Made by a program: the position numbers and the translations under genes. 64,000 bases of DNA from Candidatus Glomeribacter gigasporarum BEG34 (GTDB lineage: Bacteria > Pseudomonadota > Gammaproteobacteria > Burkholderiales > Burkholderiaceae), in the NCBI RefSeq assembly GCF_000227585.1, contig NZ_CAFB01000034.1, positions 86,418 to 150,417 on the forward strand. Reading direction: 5' to 3'. Positions 24,351-32,900 of the stretch are shown here, one piece after another. Numbering within the stretch: the first letter of the stretch is position 1; each line of letters starts with the position of its first letter. A model generated the notes under the pieces. It saw only the letters and a list, made by a program, of their open reading frames with translations. It searched no databases and had not been told where the DNA came from.

Positions 24351-25997
24351 CTATCCGGAAGGGGGCTTTTTTGTAACGGGCTGCCGTTGGGCGAAATGCC
24401 AGGGGAGCAGGTCATTCACCTCAGCGTCGTCCGGGCGTTTGGGGAGCTCGGTGAGCACTTCGTTGAGGTAGTCCCAAGGTTTGACCTGACAAGCACGGCA
24501 GGTGAGCATGAGGCTATAGATCACCGCGCTGGCGCGCGCGCCCGCGGCCGTATCGCTAAACAGCCAGTTTTTCCGGCCGGTGCAAAAAGGACGAATATCC
24601 CGCTCAATGAGGTTATTATCGATGGGGGCATGGCCATCTTCCGCATAGCGGCTCAGGTAAATCCACTGCTCGCGGGTGTAGCCAATGGCTTTGCCAAGCA
24701 AGCTTTTGGGTAAGACGTGCTGGGCCTGTTCGTCGAGCCAAGCCTTGAAAGCGGTGAGCACCGGCGCACTGTGCTGCTGTCGCCACCGGTACAAGAGCTC
24801 AGGGTGACCCTGCCTATCCCGCGCCAGGGCTTCGACTTTGTATAGCCGGCGAATGAACGTGAGCGCTTGCTCGGCGCGCCCGTCTTTTTGGGGAGAAGCC
24901 TTGAGCGCTTCGTCAAAGCGGCGTCTGGCATGGGCCCAGCAACCGAAGTGGGTCACGCCTTGAAGAGATCGCCACGCGAGGTAGCCGTCACTGATCAGTT
25001 TGCCCGTATACCCGTTCAGAAACGCCTGCGGATGATGTTGTGCGCGTGAGAGTTGATAGTCAAACAGGACAACCGGTTCAGCGCTGGGTTCGGCGCTCCG
25101 ATAAGCCCACATGTAGCTTTTGCTCTGGGCGTGCCGACCGGCTTCGTGCAAGACCTGCAGGGTGGTTTCGTCGCCGTGGATTAGAGGCTGTGTGAGGAGC
25201 ACGTGATGCATCGCGTCATACAAACGCTGCAGATGGCGTTGACTCGCGCCAATGAGCCAGTGTCCCATCGTGCCGCGCCCGATCTGAATGCCTGCGCGAT
25301 GGAATACCTGTTCCATTCGATATAATGGCAAGCCATCGGCATATTTACTCGTCATCACCGTGGCAATCGTCGCCGCACTGGCCACGCTGCCAGGCAGCGG
25401 CTGCGCAGGCATCTCGGCACGCACCACGGGTGCGCGGATCTCATGACGTTCGCAGTGTCGGCAGCCGTATTTGAAGCGCACGTGTTGCCATACCCACACC
25501 TGGCGGGGCGGTATATGCAACTGCTCGCTGATGTCTTCGCCGATGCGGTGCATCATGCGCTGACAGTGCGGGCAGCATTTCTGTGCGTCGGGAAGATCGT
25601 ATTCAATCCGCTGGCGCGGCAGTTCTGCGGGCAGCGCGCGCCGGCCCCGCGGGGGTTCGGGTGAGCGCGGCGCCTCTTGCGGCAGACCCGTGTCCAGCAG
25701 GGGAACCGTCCTCTCGTCTGTGCCCGGATCCGCTTTGGCTTCGTGCTCGGCTTCGTTGAACACGCGCTCGCGGGACTTCTCGCTCCGCGGCGCATAGCGC
25801 TTCAGTTGCGCAAGCCGGAATTGCTCTTCGAGATAACGCACCCGCTCGCTTAACTCGGCAATGCGCCGCGCCGCCACCGCCGCGCGCGCTTCGAGCGCTG
25901 CCCTGTCCGCTTCGAGCGCTTCTTTGTCCGCTTCAAGTGTGCGGATATAACGCTGAACCGGTGACGGTAAATCAGGAAAACAAGCGTAAGCATTCAT
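24351..25997 (-). CDS. tnpC: IS66 transposase TnpC
   Basis: The 548-residue product has the IS66 layout: a coiled-coil N-terminus (LEADKEALEADRAALEARAA), a basic leucine-rich part (LEEQFRLAQLKRYAPRSEKS), the zinc-finger-like CPHCQRMMHRIGED and CRHCERHEIRAP, the catalytic Asp region LIHGDETTLQVL, FGCWAHARRRFDEAL, and the C-terminal IDNNLIERDIRPFCTGRKNW with the catalytic Glu. All are intact. It is the DDE transposase. tnpB and tnpA lie upstream in the standard order. Confidence 0.95.
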   Translation of the reverse strand: MNAYACFPDLPSPVQRYIRTLEADKEALEADRAALEARAAVAARRIAELSERVRYLEEQFRLAQLKRYAPRSEKSRERVFNEAEHEAKADPGTDERTVPLLDTGLPQEAPRSPEPPRGRRALPAELPRQRIEYDLPDAQKCCPHCQRMMHRIGEDISEQLHIPPRQVWVWQHVRFKYGCRHCERHEIRAPVVRAEMPAQPLPGSVASAATIATVMTSKYADGLPLYRMEQVFHRAGIQIGRGTMGHWLIGASQRHLQRLYDAMHHVLLTQPLIHGDETTLQVLHEAGRHAQSKSYMWAYRSAEPSAEPVVLFDYQLSRAQHHPQAFLNGYTGKLISDGYLAWRSLQGVTHFGCWAHARRRFDEALKASPQKDGRAEQALTFIRRLYKVEALARDRQGHPELLYRWRQQHSAPVLTAFKAWLDEQAQHVLPKSLLGKAIGYTREQWIYLSRYAEDGHAPIDNNLIERDIRPFCTGRKNWLFSDTAAGARASAVIYSLMLTCRACQVKPWDYLNEVLTELPKRPDDAEVNDLLPWHFAQRQPVTKKPPSG

Positions 25998-26071
25998 ACC
26001 GCTTACGATAACTCATCTGCGCCGCTTATCCAGCAGAGGAGACAGGTCGCACCGCGAACCGCTTGACCTGT

Positions 26072-26422
26072 TTAGCTCACACGCCGATAGGCGCGCCAGG
26101 GATGTCGTCGCATCGCTTCAATGTCGATTCCCTCCAGCAGCCAGTGCAGTTGCTCAATCGTCAGCACCAGGACAGCTTGCTGGCGCGGCCACATGAAGCG
26201 ATCTGCTTCGAGCCGTTTCGTCAGCAACCAAAAACCATTGCGATCCCAAAGCAATAACTTCACGCGATCCCGCCGGCGATTGCTGAATGCGTAAACCGCG
26301 CGCGCAAATGGATCCCGTTGCAAACTTTGCTCAACCAGCGCAGCGAGCCCATTAATGCCTTTGCGAAAATCCACAGCCTCACGGTGCAAATACACTTGCA
26401 GATCAACGGCCAGATGAAACAT
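26072..26422 (-). CDS. tnpB: IS66 accessory protein TnpB
   Basis: The 116-residue product MFHLAVDLQVYLHREAVDFRKGINGLAALVEQ...DRVKLLLWDRNGFWLLTKRLE is the IS66 Orf2 family, required for transposition with unclear biochemistry. ATG 26422 is the family start; the frame is open seven codons further. It overlaps the end of tnpA by about 20 bases, which suggests translational coupling. Confidence 0.93.
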   Translation of the reverse strand: MFHLAVDLQVYLHREAVDFRKGINGLAALVEQSLQRDPFARAVYAFSNRRRDRVKLLLWDRNGFWLLTKRLEADRFMWPRQQAVLVLTIEQLHWLLEGIDIEAMRRHPWRAYRRVS

Positions 26423-26876
26423 CGCCGCGCCCCAACGTTTCAATCATCGCACAGACCAACTCCGCGTCCTGACCCAGGCACTCAAGGGTCAGTCTCACGC
26501 CATTGGGCAGATAGGCATTGAGCCGGGAGGGCTTCGCAGGATCAGGCCATTTGCGAGTGGACTGGCTCAGGGCAGGCATACAAGCAGGCCGCTCTCTTAT
26601 TGCGGGAGCGCTTTTGTTCTGAATGACCGGTACAAACGCCGAGAGTTTCTCTGCCCCGTCCTTCATGACGCCCTTCTCTCTCGCTCGCCGGTCTCGCCTA
26701 ATCCATTTATGCAACAGGTTTGCGTTCACTCCATGCGAAAGCGCTAGGCTAGCTATCGACACGCCCGGCTGCAAGCACGCTTCAACCAGCCGGCTCTTCG
26801 CTTGCGGATCAAATATCCGACTGCCATCTCGCTTCACTCTGATTATTGGCAGTCCATCACATACCGATTCATCCAT
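26403..26876 (-). CDS. tnpA: IS66 accessory protein TnpA
   Basis: The 157-residue product has an N-terminal helix-turn-helix like IS3/IS66 OrfA proteins (FDPQAKSRLVEACLQPGVSI, ASLALSHGVNANLLHKWIRR), a linker, and the conserved C-terminal LPNGVRLTLECLGQDAELVC. It starts close to the right end of the element and is the first gene of the IS operon. It appears intact. Confidence 0.9.
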   Translation of the reverse strand: MDESVCDGLPIIRVKRDGSRIFDPQAKSRLVEACLQPGVSIASLALSHGVNANLLHKWIRRDRRAREKGVMKDGAEKLSAFVPVIQNKSAPAIRERPACMPALSQSTRKWPDPAKPSRLNAYLPNGVRLTLECLGQDAELVCAMIETLGRGDVSSGR

Positions 26877-27089
26877 GTCTTAGGGTGTCCACTGTCAATT
26901 GGGTGGACACCCATACTCCGCTTCTACCCTGCAATGCGCCAGGTGCAGAAAATTGAGCGCTTACGAGAAAAGGTCTTCTATACAAAGAGAAGAAACACCG
27001 ACTAGGCAACAGGATTCGAACGAATAGCAGCAAAGCTCGGTATTGCCCTATGGGGCAGTACGGGCAATCGCCGTGCTGTGAATCACTTT

Positions 27090-27165
27090 CTGAAGAGCGT
27101 AGTGCGGGAAAACCGCACGCTACGTTCTGTGGGAGCTGGAGGCGGGTGACTGCCTCTGGCGACCC
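27090..27165 (+). ncRNA. group II intron-like RNA fragment
   Basis: The hairpin CGTAGTGCGG-gaaaa-CCGCACGCTACG preceded by GAAGAG and followed by TTCTGTGGGAGCTGGAGGCG closely resembles the stem-loop segment of bacterial group II introns near the intron-encoded reverse transcriptase. No reverse transcriptase or intron boundaries are present, so this is at most a remnant. It lies between the IS66 element and the ABC-F gene, and encodes the last residues of that gene on the other strand. Confidence 0.4.
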
Positions 27166-28724
27166 GGTAGGTGAGTTACACCTTGAGCGTCTATCTCCAG
27201 TATCTGCGTTGCCACTTGATCCAGAAAATCCCGGTCGTGGGAAACGAACACAATAGTGCCAGGAAACTGTTGCAACCCTTCAGCCAGTATCTGGGTGCTG
27301 GCCATGTCCAGATGGTTGGTCGGCTCATCGAGTATCAGGCAGTTGGGCAACTGAGCAAGCAGCCGGCACAAGGCGAGCCGGGATCGCTCACCCCCTGACA
27401 GCACAGCAACCGGTTTTCGCAGCGCCTGATTTCTGAACAAAAAGGCAGCGAGTAAGGCTAGTTTGTTGCGGTCATCCATCTGGGTGTCAACGGCCGTCAC
27501 TGTGTCGAATACAGAATGTTCAGGGTTCAACTGTTCAGCGGCATCCTGGGGATACCACCCCAGTTTGACTTGATATCCGTACGTGATACAGCCCTCCAAA
27601 GCCGATTGCTTACCGGCCAAGGTTTTCAGTAAAGTGCTTTTGCCAAGGCCGTTGGCTCCGACAATGGCCAGCCTTTGGCCGCGTTTCAAAAACAGATTCA
27701 AGGGCTGCATCAGGGGGAATTCATAGCCCACCGCCAAACGGTCTATCTTGAGCACGTCCTTGCCGCTGGAGAGAAAAGGCAGCCTCGGAAAATGCAGGGA
27801 GGCCGGGTGCTCTGCCTCTGGAACCGCTTCCATTAGAGCAGACAGGCGCGCCATCTTTTTGACGCGGGCGCTGACCTGTCCGGATTTGGAGGCCTTGCCC
27901 CGGAATCGCTCGACAAAGCGCTGCATGTGCGCCTGTTGCGCTTTGAGATTTTTTCGGGTGGCCTCAGCCGTTTGTTCAGCTTGATCTTTTTGCTGGAGAA
28001 AATCGTCAAAGTTGCCTGTATAGGCATGCAATTGGCCCTGGTTCAGATACACAATACAGGTGGCCAGCCGGTTCAGAAACATCCGGTCGTGAGAGACGAA
28101 GAGCAGCGTACCTGAAAAACCGAGCAGCCAGGATTCGAGCCACTCGATGCTGGGTAAGTCCAGATGGTTGGTGGGTTCGTCCAGGATCATGAAATCCGGT
28201 TTTGCAATCAACACCTTGGCCAACTCCAGTCGCATGCGCCAACCGCCGGATAAAGTGCGGGGATGATCCAATAGTTGGTTTTCCTTAAATCCCAGTCCCA
28301 GCAAAATCTTTTCCGCCTGGCCTTCCCAGCAATAGCCGCCGTAGTGCTCAAAGTTTTGCAGCAGGCATTCATACTCATCAAAATCGGCTTGGCAATACCG
28401 GCTGGCCATCTTTGCTTTTAGCGTTTCCAATTGAACCTGTCCTTCAAACAATTGGGTATGGCCGGTCATACACTCTTCCAGCAGCGTGGACTGGGGATCT
28501 GGGTTCGGGGATTGGGGCAGAATGCCAAGACGAAAGGATTTGGGTTTGATGATCTCGCCGCTATCCAAAGCTTCTGTGCCTGTGATGCAGTTCAGTAAGG
28601 TGGTTTTGCCCTGTCCATTGGTGCCTACGAGGGCAATACGTTCCCTTTCAGGGAAATAATAGCTCGTAGGCCTTAAAATCCATTTCTCTGCGAAGACCTT
28701 GGAGCAGTTTTTCAAACTGATCAT
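27120..28724 (-). CDS. ABC-F family ATPase (ribosome-associated)
   Basis: The 534-residue soluble protein has two ABC domains and no membrane segment: Walker A GTNGQGKTTLL and GANGLGKSTLL, signatures LSGGWRMRLELAK and LSGGERSRLAL, and Walker B ILDEPTNHLDLPS and ILDEPTNHLDMAS, the ABC-F hallmark. A linker rich in Lys and Gln separates the domains. ABC-F proteins bind the ribosomal E site; some protect against antibiotics. ATG 28724 overlaps the MFS stop (ATGA), so it is translationally coupled to the biosynthetic operon and may give self-resistance, although a housekeeping Uup/YbiT-like role cannot be excluded. The last about 15 residues (RQRQSPASSSHRT) come from the intron-like fragment, so the native C-terminus is lost. 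Confidence 0.85.
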   Translation of the reverse strand: MISLKNCSKVFAEKWILRPTSYYFPERERIALVGTNGQGKTTLLNCITGTEALDSGEIIKPKSFRLGILPQSPNPDPQSTLLEECMTGHTQLFEGQVQLETLKAKMASRYCQADFDEYECLLQNFEHYGGYCWEGQAEKILLGLGFKENQLLDHPRTLSGGWRMRLELAKVLIAKPDFMILDEPTNHLDLPSIEWLESWLLGFSGTLLFVSHDRMFLNRLATCIVYLNQGQLHAYTGNFDDFLQQKDQAEQTAEATRKNLKAQQAHMQRFVERFRGKASKSGQVSARVKKMARLSALMEAVPEAEHPASLHFPRLPFLSSGKDVLKIDRLAVGYEFPLMQPLNLFLKRGQRLAIVGANGLGKSTLLKTLAGKQSALEGCITYGYQVKLGWYPQDAAEQLNPEHSVFDTVTAVDTQMDDRNKLALLAAFLFRNQALRKPVAVLSGGERSRLALCRLLAQLPNCLILDEPTNHLDMASTQILAEGLQQFPGTIVFVSHDRDFLDQVATQILEIDAQGVTHLPGRQRQSPASSSHRT

Positions 28725-29959
28725 TGTGCAGGTGCAGACAATGGGAGCCTGCTGTCTAGCCGTAAGTAGCAAGCGACGCAAGCTAAAGCCAAGAAGGTGC
28801 CTAGAGCCAGACTGAAGGTGACTGTCAATAATGTGCCGTTGTAAAAATGGCCTGTCAGGCCCGTAAAAGTGGCCATCAGCAGGGCTCGGGTACTCATGAT
28901 CAGAGAGGAGGCAGTTCCTCTAAGCTCAGGGAATATATCCAGGGAAGCCGAGAAGAGGATTGGATAACACAACGCGAAACCCATGCAAAACAGGCTCATC
29001 AAACTCGTGGTCAAAATGGGCGTCTCTACTTGTTTCAAGGCGAATAGCATCAGAGACAGAGTGCTTAAGACACACAAAGCGATGCTGAACTTGAGCGCTC
29101 TTTGCTTGTTACCTATCCACTGCATCAGTTTTACGGAAAACAGACTGACGCAAGCAAAAGACCCGACAATGACTGTCTGATGCCTCACAAAATCCATGAT
29201 GCTTAGATTCCAAGTTTCTTGATACAGGAAACTGCTCGTGGCGATAAACGCCATATAGGCTGAAAACAGCAGACTGGGTGCCAAGCCTGTGTTGATAAAG
29301 ACGGGGGCTTGTAGCAAAGCACGGTAATCCCGCGAAATTTTACGAATACTGACCGGTACCCGTTGGCGCTTGGTTTCTGGCAACAGCGTAAAGAGACCTA
29401 TCCAAGCTATCAAACTTAATAAGGCAACACTGCCATAATTGCCCCGCCAACCTACCCAGGCATTCATGAAACCGCCCAGGATAGGCGCGATTGCCATCAG
29501 GAGGGATAGGCAGGCATTCATGAATCCGACCAGTCGAATGTTTTCTGCGCCTTGATATCGGTCTGCGATCATCGCAAACACCAAGACTGCCGAGGTGCTG
29601 GCCCCGATACCCTGAATGAATCGAGCGGCCAAAAGAAAATCCAGCGAAGGCGCAAAAAAGCAGGCCCATGCGCCCAATAGCAGGATCGCGTTTCCCAGCA
29701 GCATCATTTTTCTTCTGCCATAAGCTTCAGACAAGGGGCCCCAAACACAAGCGCCGAGACAAAAACCCAGAAAATTGTAGGCGATGCTCAGCTGCACACG
29801 GCCTTCAGAGGCACTAAAGTAGCGCGCGATATCTGGAAAACTGGGAACTGACACATCGACTTCCATGCAGGCGCTCATCAAGGCCAACACAAAGACCCAA
29901 GGCAGATACTTAGGCTTATCCATGAGTGATACTATGTAATGCTTAATGCTTGTATTCAT
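28721..29959 (-). CDS. MFS multidrug exporter (Bcr/CflA type)
   Basis: The 412-residue protein has twelve hydrophobic segments. MEVDVSVPSFPDIARYFSAS in the first loop, followed by VQLSIAYNFLGFCLGACVWG and PLSEAYGRRKMMLLG (MFS motif A) and RFIQGIGAS, are typical of the Bcr/CflA drug:H+ antiporters. It begins 17 bases inside the end of the NRPS-PKS gene (ATG 29959; ATG 29923 is an alternative) and its stop overlaps the ABC-F start. The tight coupling makes it the likely exporter of the product. Confidence 0.9.
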   Translation of the reverse strand: MNTSIKHYIVSLMDKPKYLPWVFVLALMSACMEVDVSVPSFPDIARYFSASEGRVQLSIAYNFLGFCLGACVWGPLSEAYGRRKMMLLGNAILLLGAWACFFAPSLDFLLAARFIQGIGASTSAVLVFAMIADRYQGAENIRLVGFMNACLSLLMAIAPILGGFMNAWVGWRGNYGSVALLSLIAWIGLFTLLPETKRQRVPVSIRKISRDYRALLQAPVFINTGLAPSLLFSAYMAFIATSSFLYQETWNLSIMDFVRHQTVIVGSFACVSLFSVKLMQWIGNKQRALKFSIALCVLSTLSLMLFALKQVETPILTTSLMSLFCMGFALCYPILFSASLDIFPELRGTASSLIMSTRALLMATFTGLTGHFYNGTLLTVTFSLALGTFLALACVACYLRLDSRLPLSAPAQ

Positions 29960-32900
29960 GTGAAAGGATTTCCAGACAGGACATTATAGTCTTCAAGTGT
30001 TGGGCGATGACGCCTGCATTGGGTTTTGCGTTCATGGAGATATGATTGCCAGGTATTTGAAAGTGTCTAAAATCTCCTTTGGTCAAGACGCGCCAGTGCC
30101 GGTGCTGCTCCGTTGGAAATTCTGCAATGCGCTCAGTATGGGAAAAGAACACGACAGGACCTGCATAAGGAAGCGGTTTGTACTGATGCATGAGCACACC
30201 GTGGGCCTGCCAGGTGCGGATGAAAACAGATAGAAAATCAGGAGACAGTAGTTCTGTCCATTCCGGATCTTTCGCTTGATCGGCTAGATAATGAAGCTGT
30301 GCTTGTAAGCTGCCTTGAGCCTGCAGGGTTTCCGGTGAAATCTGAAGTCTTTCCAGATTGTATTTGACAAGATAGGCCAAGATGGCTTCATCGCTCATAG
30401 GGGGTGGCAGATGGCCATAGGCCGGGCTGTCGATCAAAACCAGCAAAGGGGGTGTGTGGCCTTTGCTGGCGAGTACTTGGGCCATTTGCCAAGCGACAAT
30501 GCCCCCAAACGAGGCGCCGCCTAGCGCATAAGGGGGAGCAAGCTGTGCGGCCTCCAAAGCTTGCAGATAGGCTTCGGCCATCGCCTCGATGGATTTAAAG
30601 GGTTTGCCGCCGTCTAGCATCGGAGAACGCACGGCGTACACGGGTAGACTTTCGGGCAAATCGTTGACGAGATAGCGATAAAAATAGATGTCCCCACCGA
30701 TCGGATGAATCAACACCAAGGGGGTTTGGCGCAAGGCCAGGCCTTGCTGCAGGATGATAACTCTCCGGTGATTCGGAATACCGGCAGGCTTGTCTTGCAT
30801 GCGCCGCTTCCATAAGGCGTTGATCATTTCATGGACCGTCGGCTTTTTAAGACGCATCAACGACACAGAAAAACCCAGCTGTTTTTGTATTTGGCTGGCA
30901 AGTTGTACCGCGGCCAGTGAATCCCCTCCGGATTCGAAAAAGTCTTCATCCGGGCTGTGAGCTGGTACACCAAGCACCCTTTGCCAGGCCATTTTGACCG
31001 TCTGGCTGATATCGTCCGTGGCAGGCGATGGAGTTTCCTTCAGGGGTTCAGGTTCAGGCACAACGTACGTATGAACAGTTTCTGCCTGCACAGGCCTATC
31101 CCCTATTCTGCTCTGAGCTGTAGCGCGGGCGCTAGGTAACCAATAGGCTGTTTTTTCAAAAGGATATACAGGCAAGGGAATTCGGCGTTTGGGCATGTAC
31201 TGATAGAAGCTGGACCAATCGATGTCGACTCCGGCCGCCCACAGCCTTCCTAAGACTTTCAGCAAAAAAAGGCTGTCGGATTCCTGGTCCCTTTCCCGAC
31301 GCATCAGCGGCAGTACGCGCTCTGCCTTGCATCTGGGATGCCGTCTGACAAGACCCGTGAGCACCTGGCTGGGCCCTAGCTCCACAAGCAAACTGTTTTC
31401 GAGTCCTTCTGCAGTCAATAAACAGTCAAGCCCCTGGGCAAACAAAACAGGGTTGCGGGTGTGTTTGAGCCAATAGTCAGTGTTTGCAACTTCTGCTGCG
31501 TCTACCCAATGGCCTGATACGTTTGAAATGAAAGGGCGCTGCGGGTGACTCAATTTAACGCTTTGCAGCGCTTGGCGGAACTCAGGCAGTACACAGTCTA
31601 TACTGCGGGAATGAAAGGCCCGTGATACCTTGAGGGTTGTGCTGGGAATACCGATTTGTGCGAGTTTTCTTGCAAATGGCTCTATTTGGGAAACGGGCCC
31701 GGATACCACACAGCTGGTTTCATGATTCACCACCGCCAAATCCAGCGCGCTGCCTTCCAGATAACGGGCGGTTTCTTGTTGGGACAAAGGCACAGCCAGC
31801 ATTTGAGCCTTTTGCGTCCGCTGCAGCAGGCGGCCTCTTTCAGCGATCAGGGCGAGCCCTTCTTCCAACGTAAACACGCCCGAAAGACAGGCAGCTACAT
31901 ATTCGCCCAAGCTGTGGCCCAGCATGGCCGCAGGTTGAATATCCCAATCCATCAAGGTGCGAGCCAGTGCATATTCCAGAATAAACAGCGCAGGTTGCGT
32001 CAGCTGCGTTTGATGCACCGCCTCAGTTCTGCTCAGGATATCGTCCTCGCTTAAAGTAGCAGGCAGATGCGGTTTAAGCTGCGATAGACACCGATCCAGG
32101 TGGGCCTTAAAGCGCGGTTCAGAGGCGTAGAGCGCGGCCCCCATCCCGGGATATTGCGCGCCTTGACCGGGGAACAGGAACACCACGGGCCGAGGCTGTA
32201 GGCATTCCATGGACGGCGCAGAATCCGCTTGATCCAGCGCTGCGTGTAGTGCCTGAACCGTTGGAACCACCCACGACCGGCCATACCGGAACCTACGGCG
32301 GCCTGTATGCAAGGTATAGGCCAGGTGCTCCAGCGGGATAGCCGGGTGCTGCTCTAGATGCTGTCTGAGCTGCCTAGCTTGGGAAGACAGCGCGGGCAAG
32401 CTGTTTGCGGACAAATTAACCAATTGCCCAGGTCGGCTGCAGACTGTATTGGGGGCTTCCGTTACAGGTAGCGCTTCCTCCAGCAGGATATGGGCATTCG
32501 TGCCACCAATGCCAAAGGCGCTGACGCCAGCCCTTCTGGGCGTTTGCTCGCTCGCCCAAGGTTTCAAATGCGTATTGACGTAAAAGGGACTGCTCTTAAA
32601 GTTGATTTTCGGATTCGGGCTTTGGTAATGCAAGGAGGGCACCAAAGTCTTGTGCTTCAGGCACAAAATTGCCTTGATCAGCCCTGCAATCCCTGCGGCA
32701 GCGTCTAGATGCCCGATATTGGTTTTCACTGAACCTATTGCGCAGAACTGCGATCGATGGGTGGTCTGAGAAAAAGCCTGCGTCAAACCTTCTATTTCAA
32801 TAGGGTCCCCTAGGGGCGTACCCGTGCCGTGCGCTTCGATATAGCCAATCGTATCGGCCTGGATACCGGCCTTTTTCTGGGTCTGGCGAATCACTGCTGC

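Larger units (their letters stand above)
24131..26964. mobile_element. IS66-family insertion sequence
   Basis: The outer ends start GTAAGCGCTCAATTTTCTGC and match each other as an imperfect inverted repeat of about 65 bases that extends to GGAGTATGGGTGTCCACCC. It contains the three IS66 genes tnpA, tnpB and tnpC on the minus strand. A second end-like sequence GTAAGCCCTCAATTTTCTGC lies inside the left end at 24233, and both ends carry a GGTGTCCAC...GTGGACACC palindrome, so the ends may be nested from two insertions. The eight bases outside each end (GGTGCATT and GAGAAAAG) differ, so no target duplication is seen. Confidence 0.88.

Noticed and set aside
24123..26972. Target-site duplication of the IS66 element
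   Set aside because: The eight bases outside each end differ, so no duplication can be claimed.
27000..27060. tRNA-like GATTCGAAC sequence near the IS66 right end
   Set aside because: No acceptor stem, anticodon arm or D arm can be placed around it.
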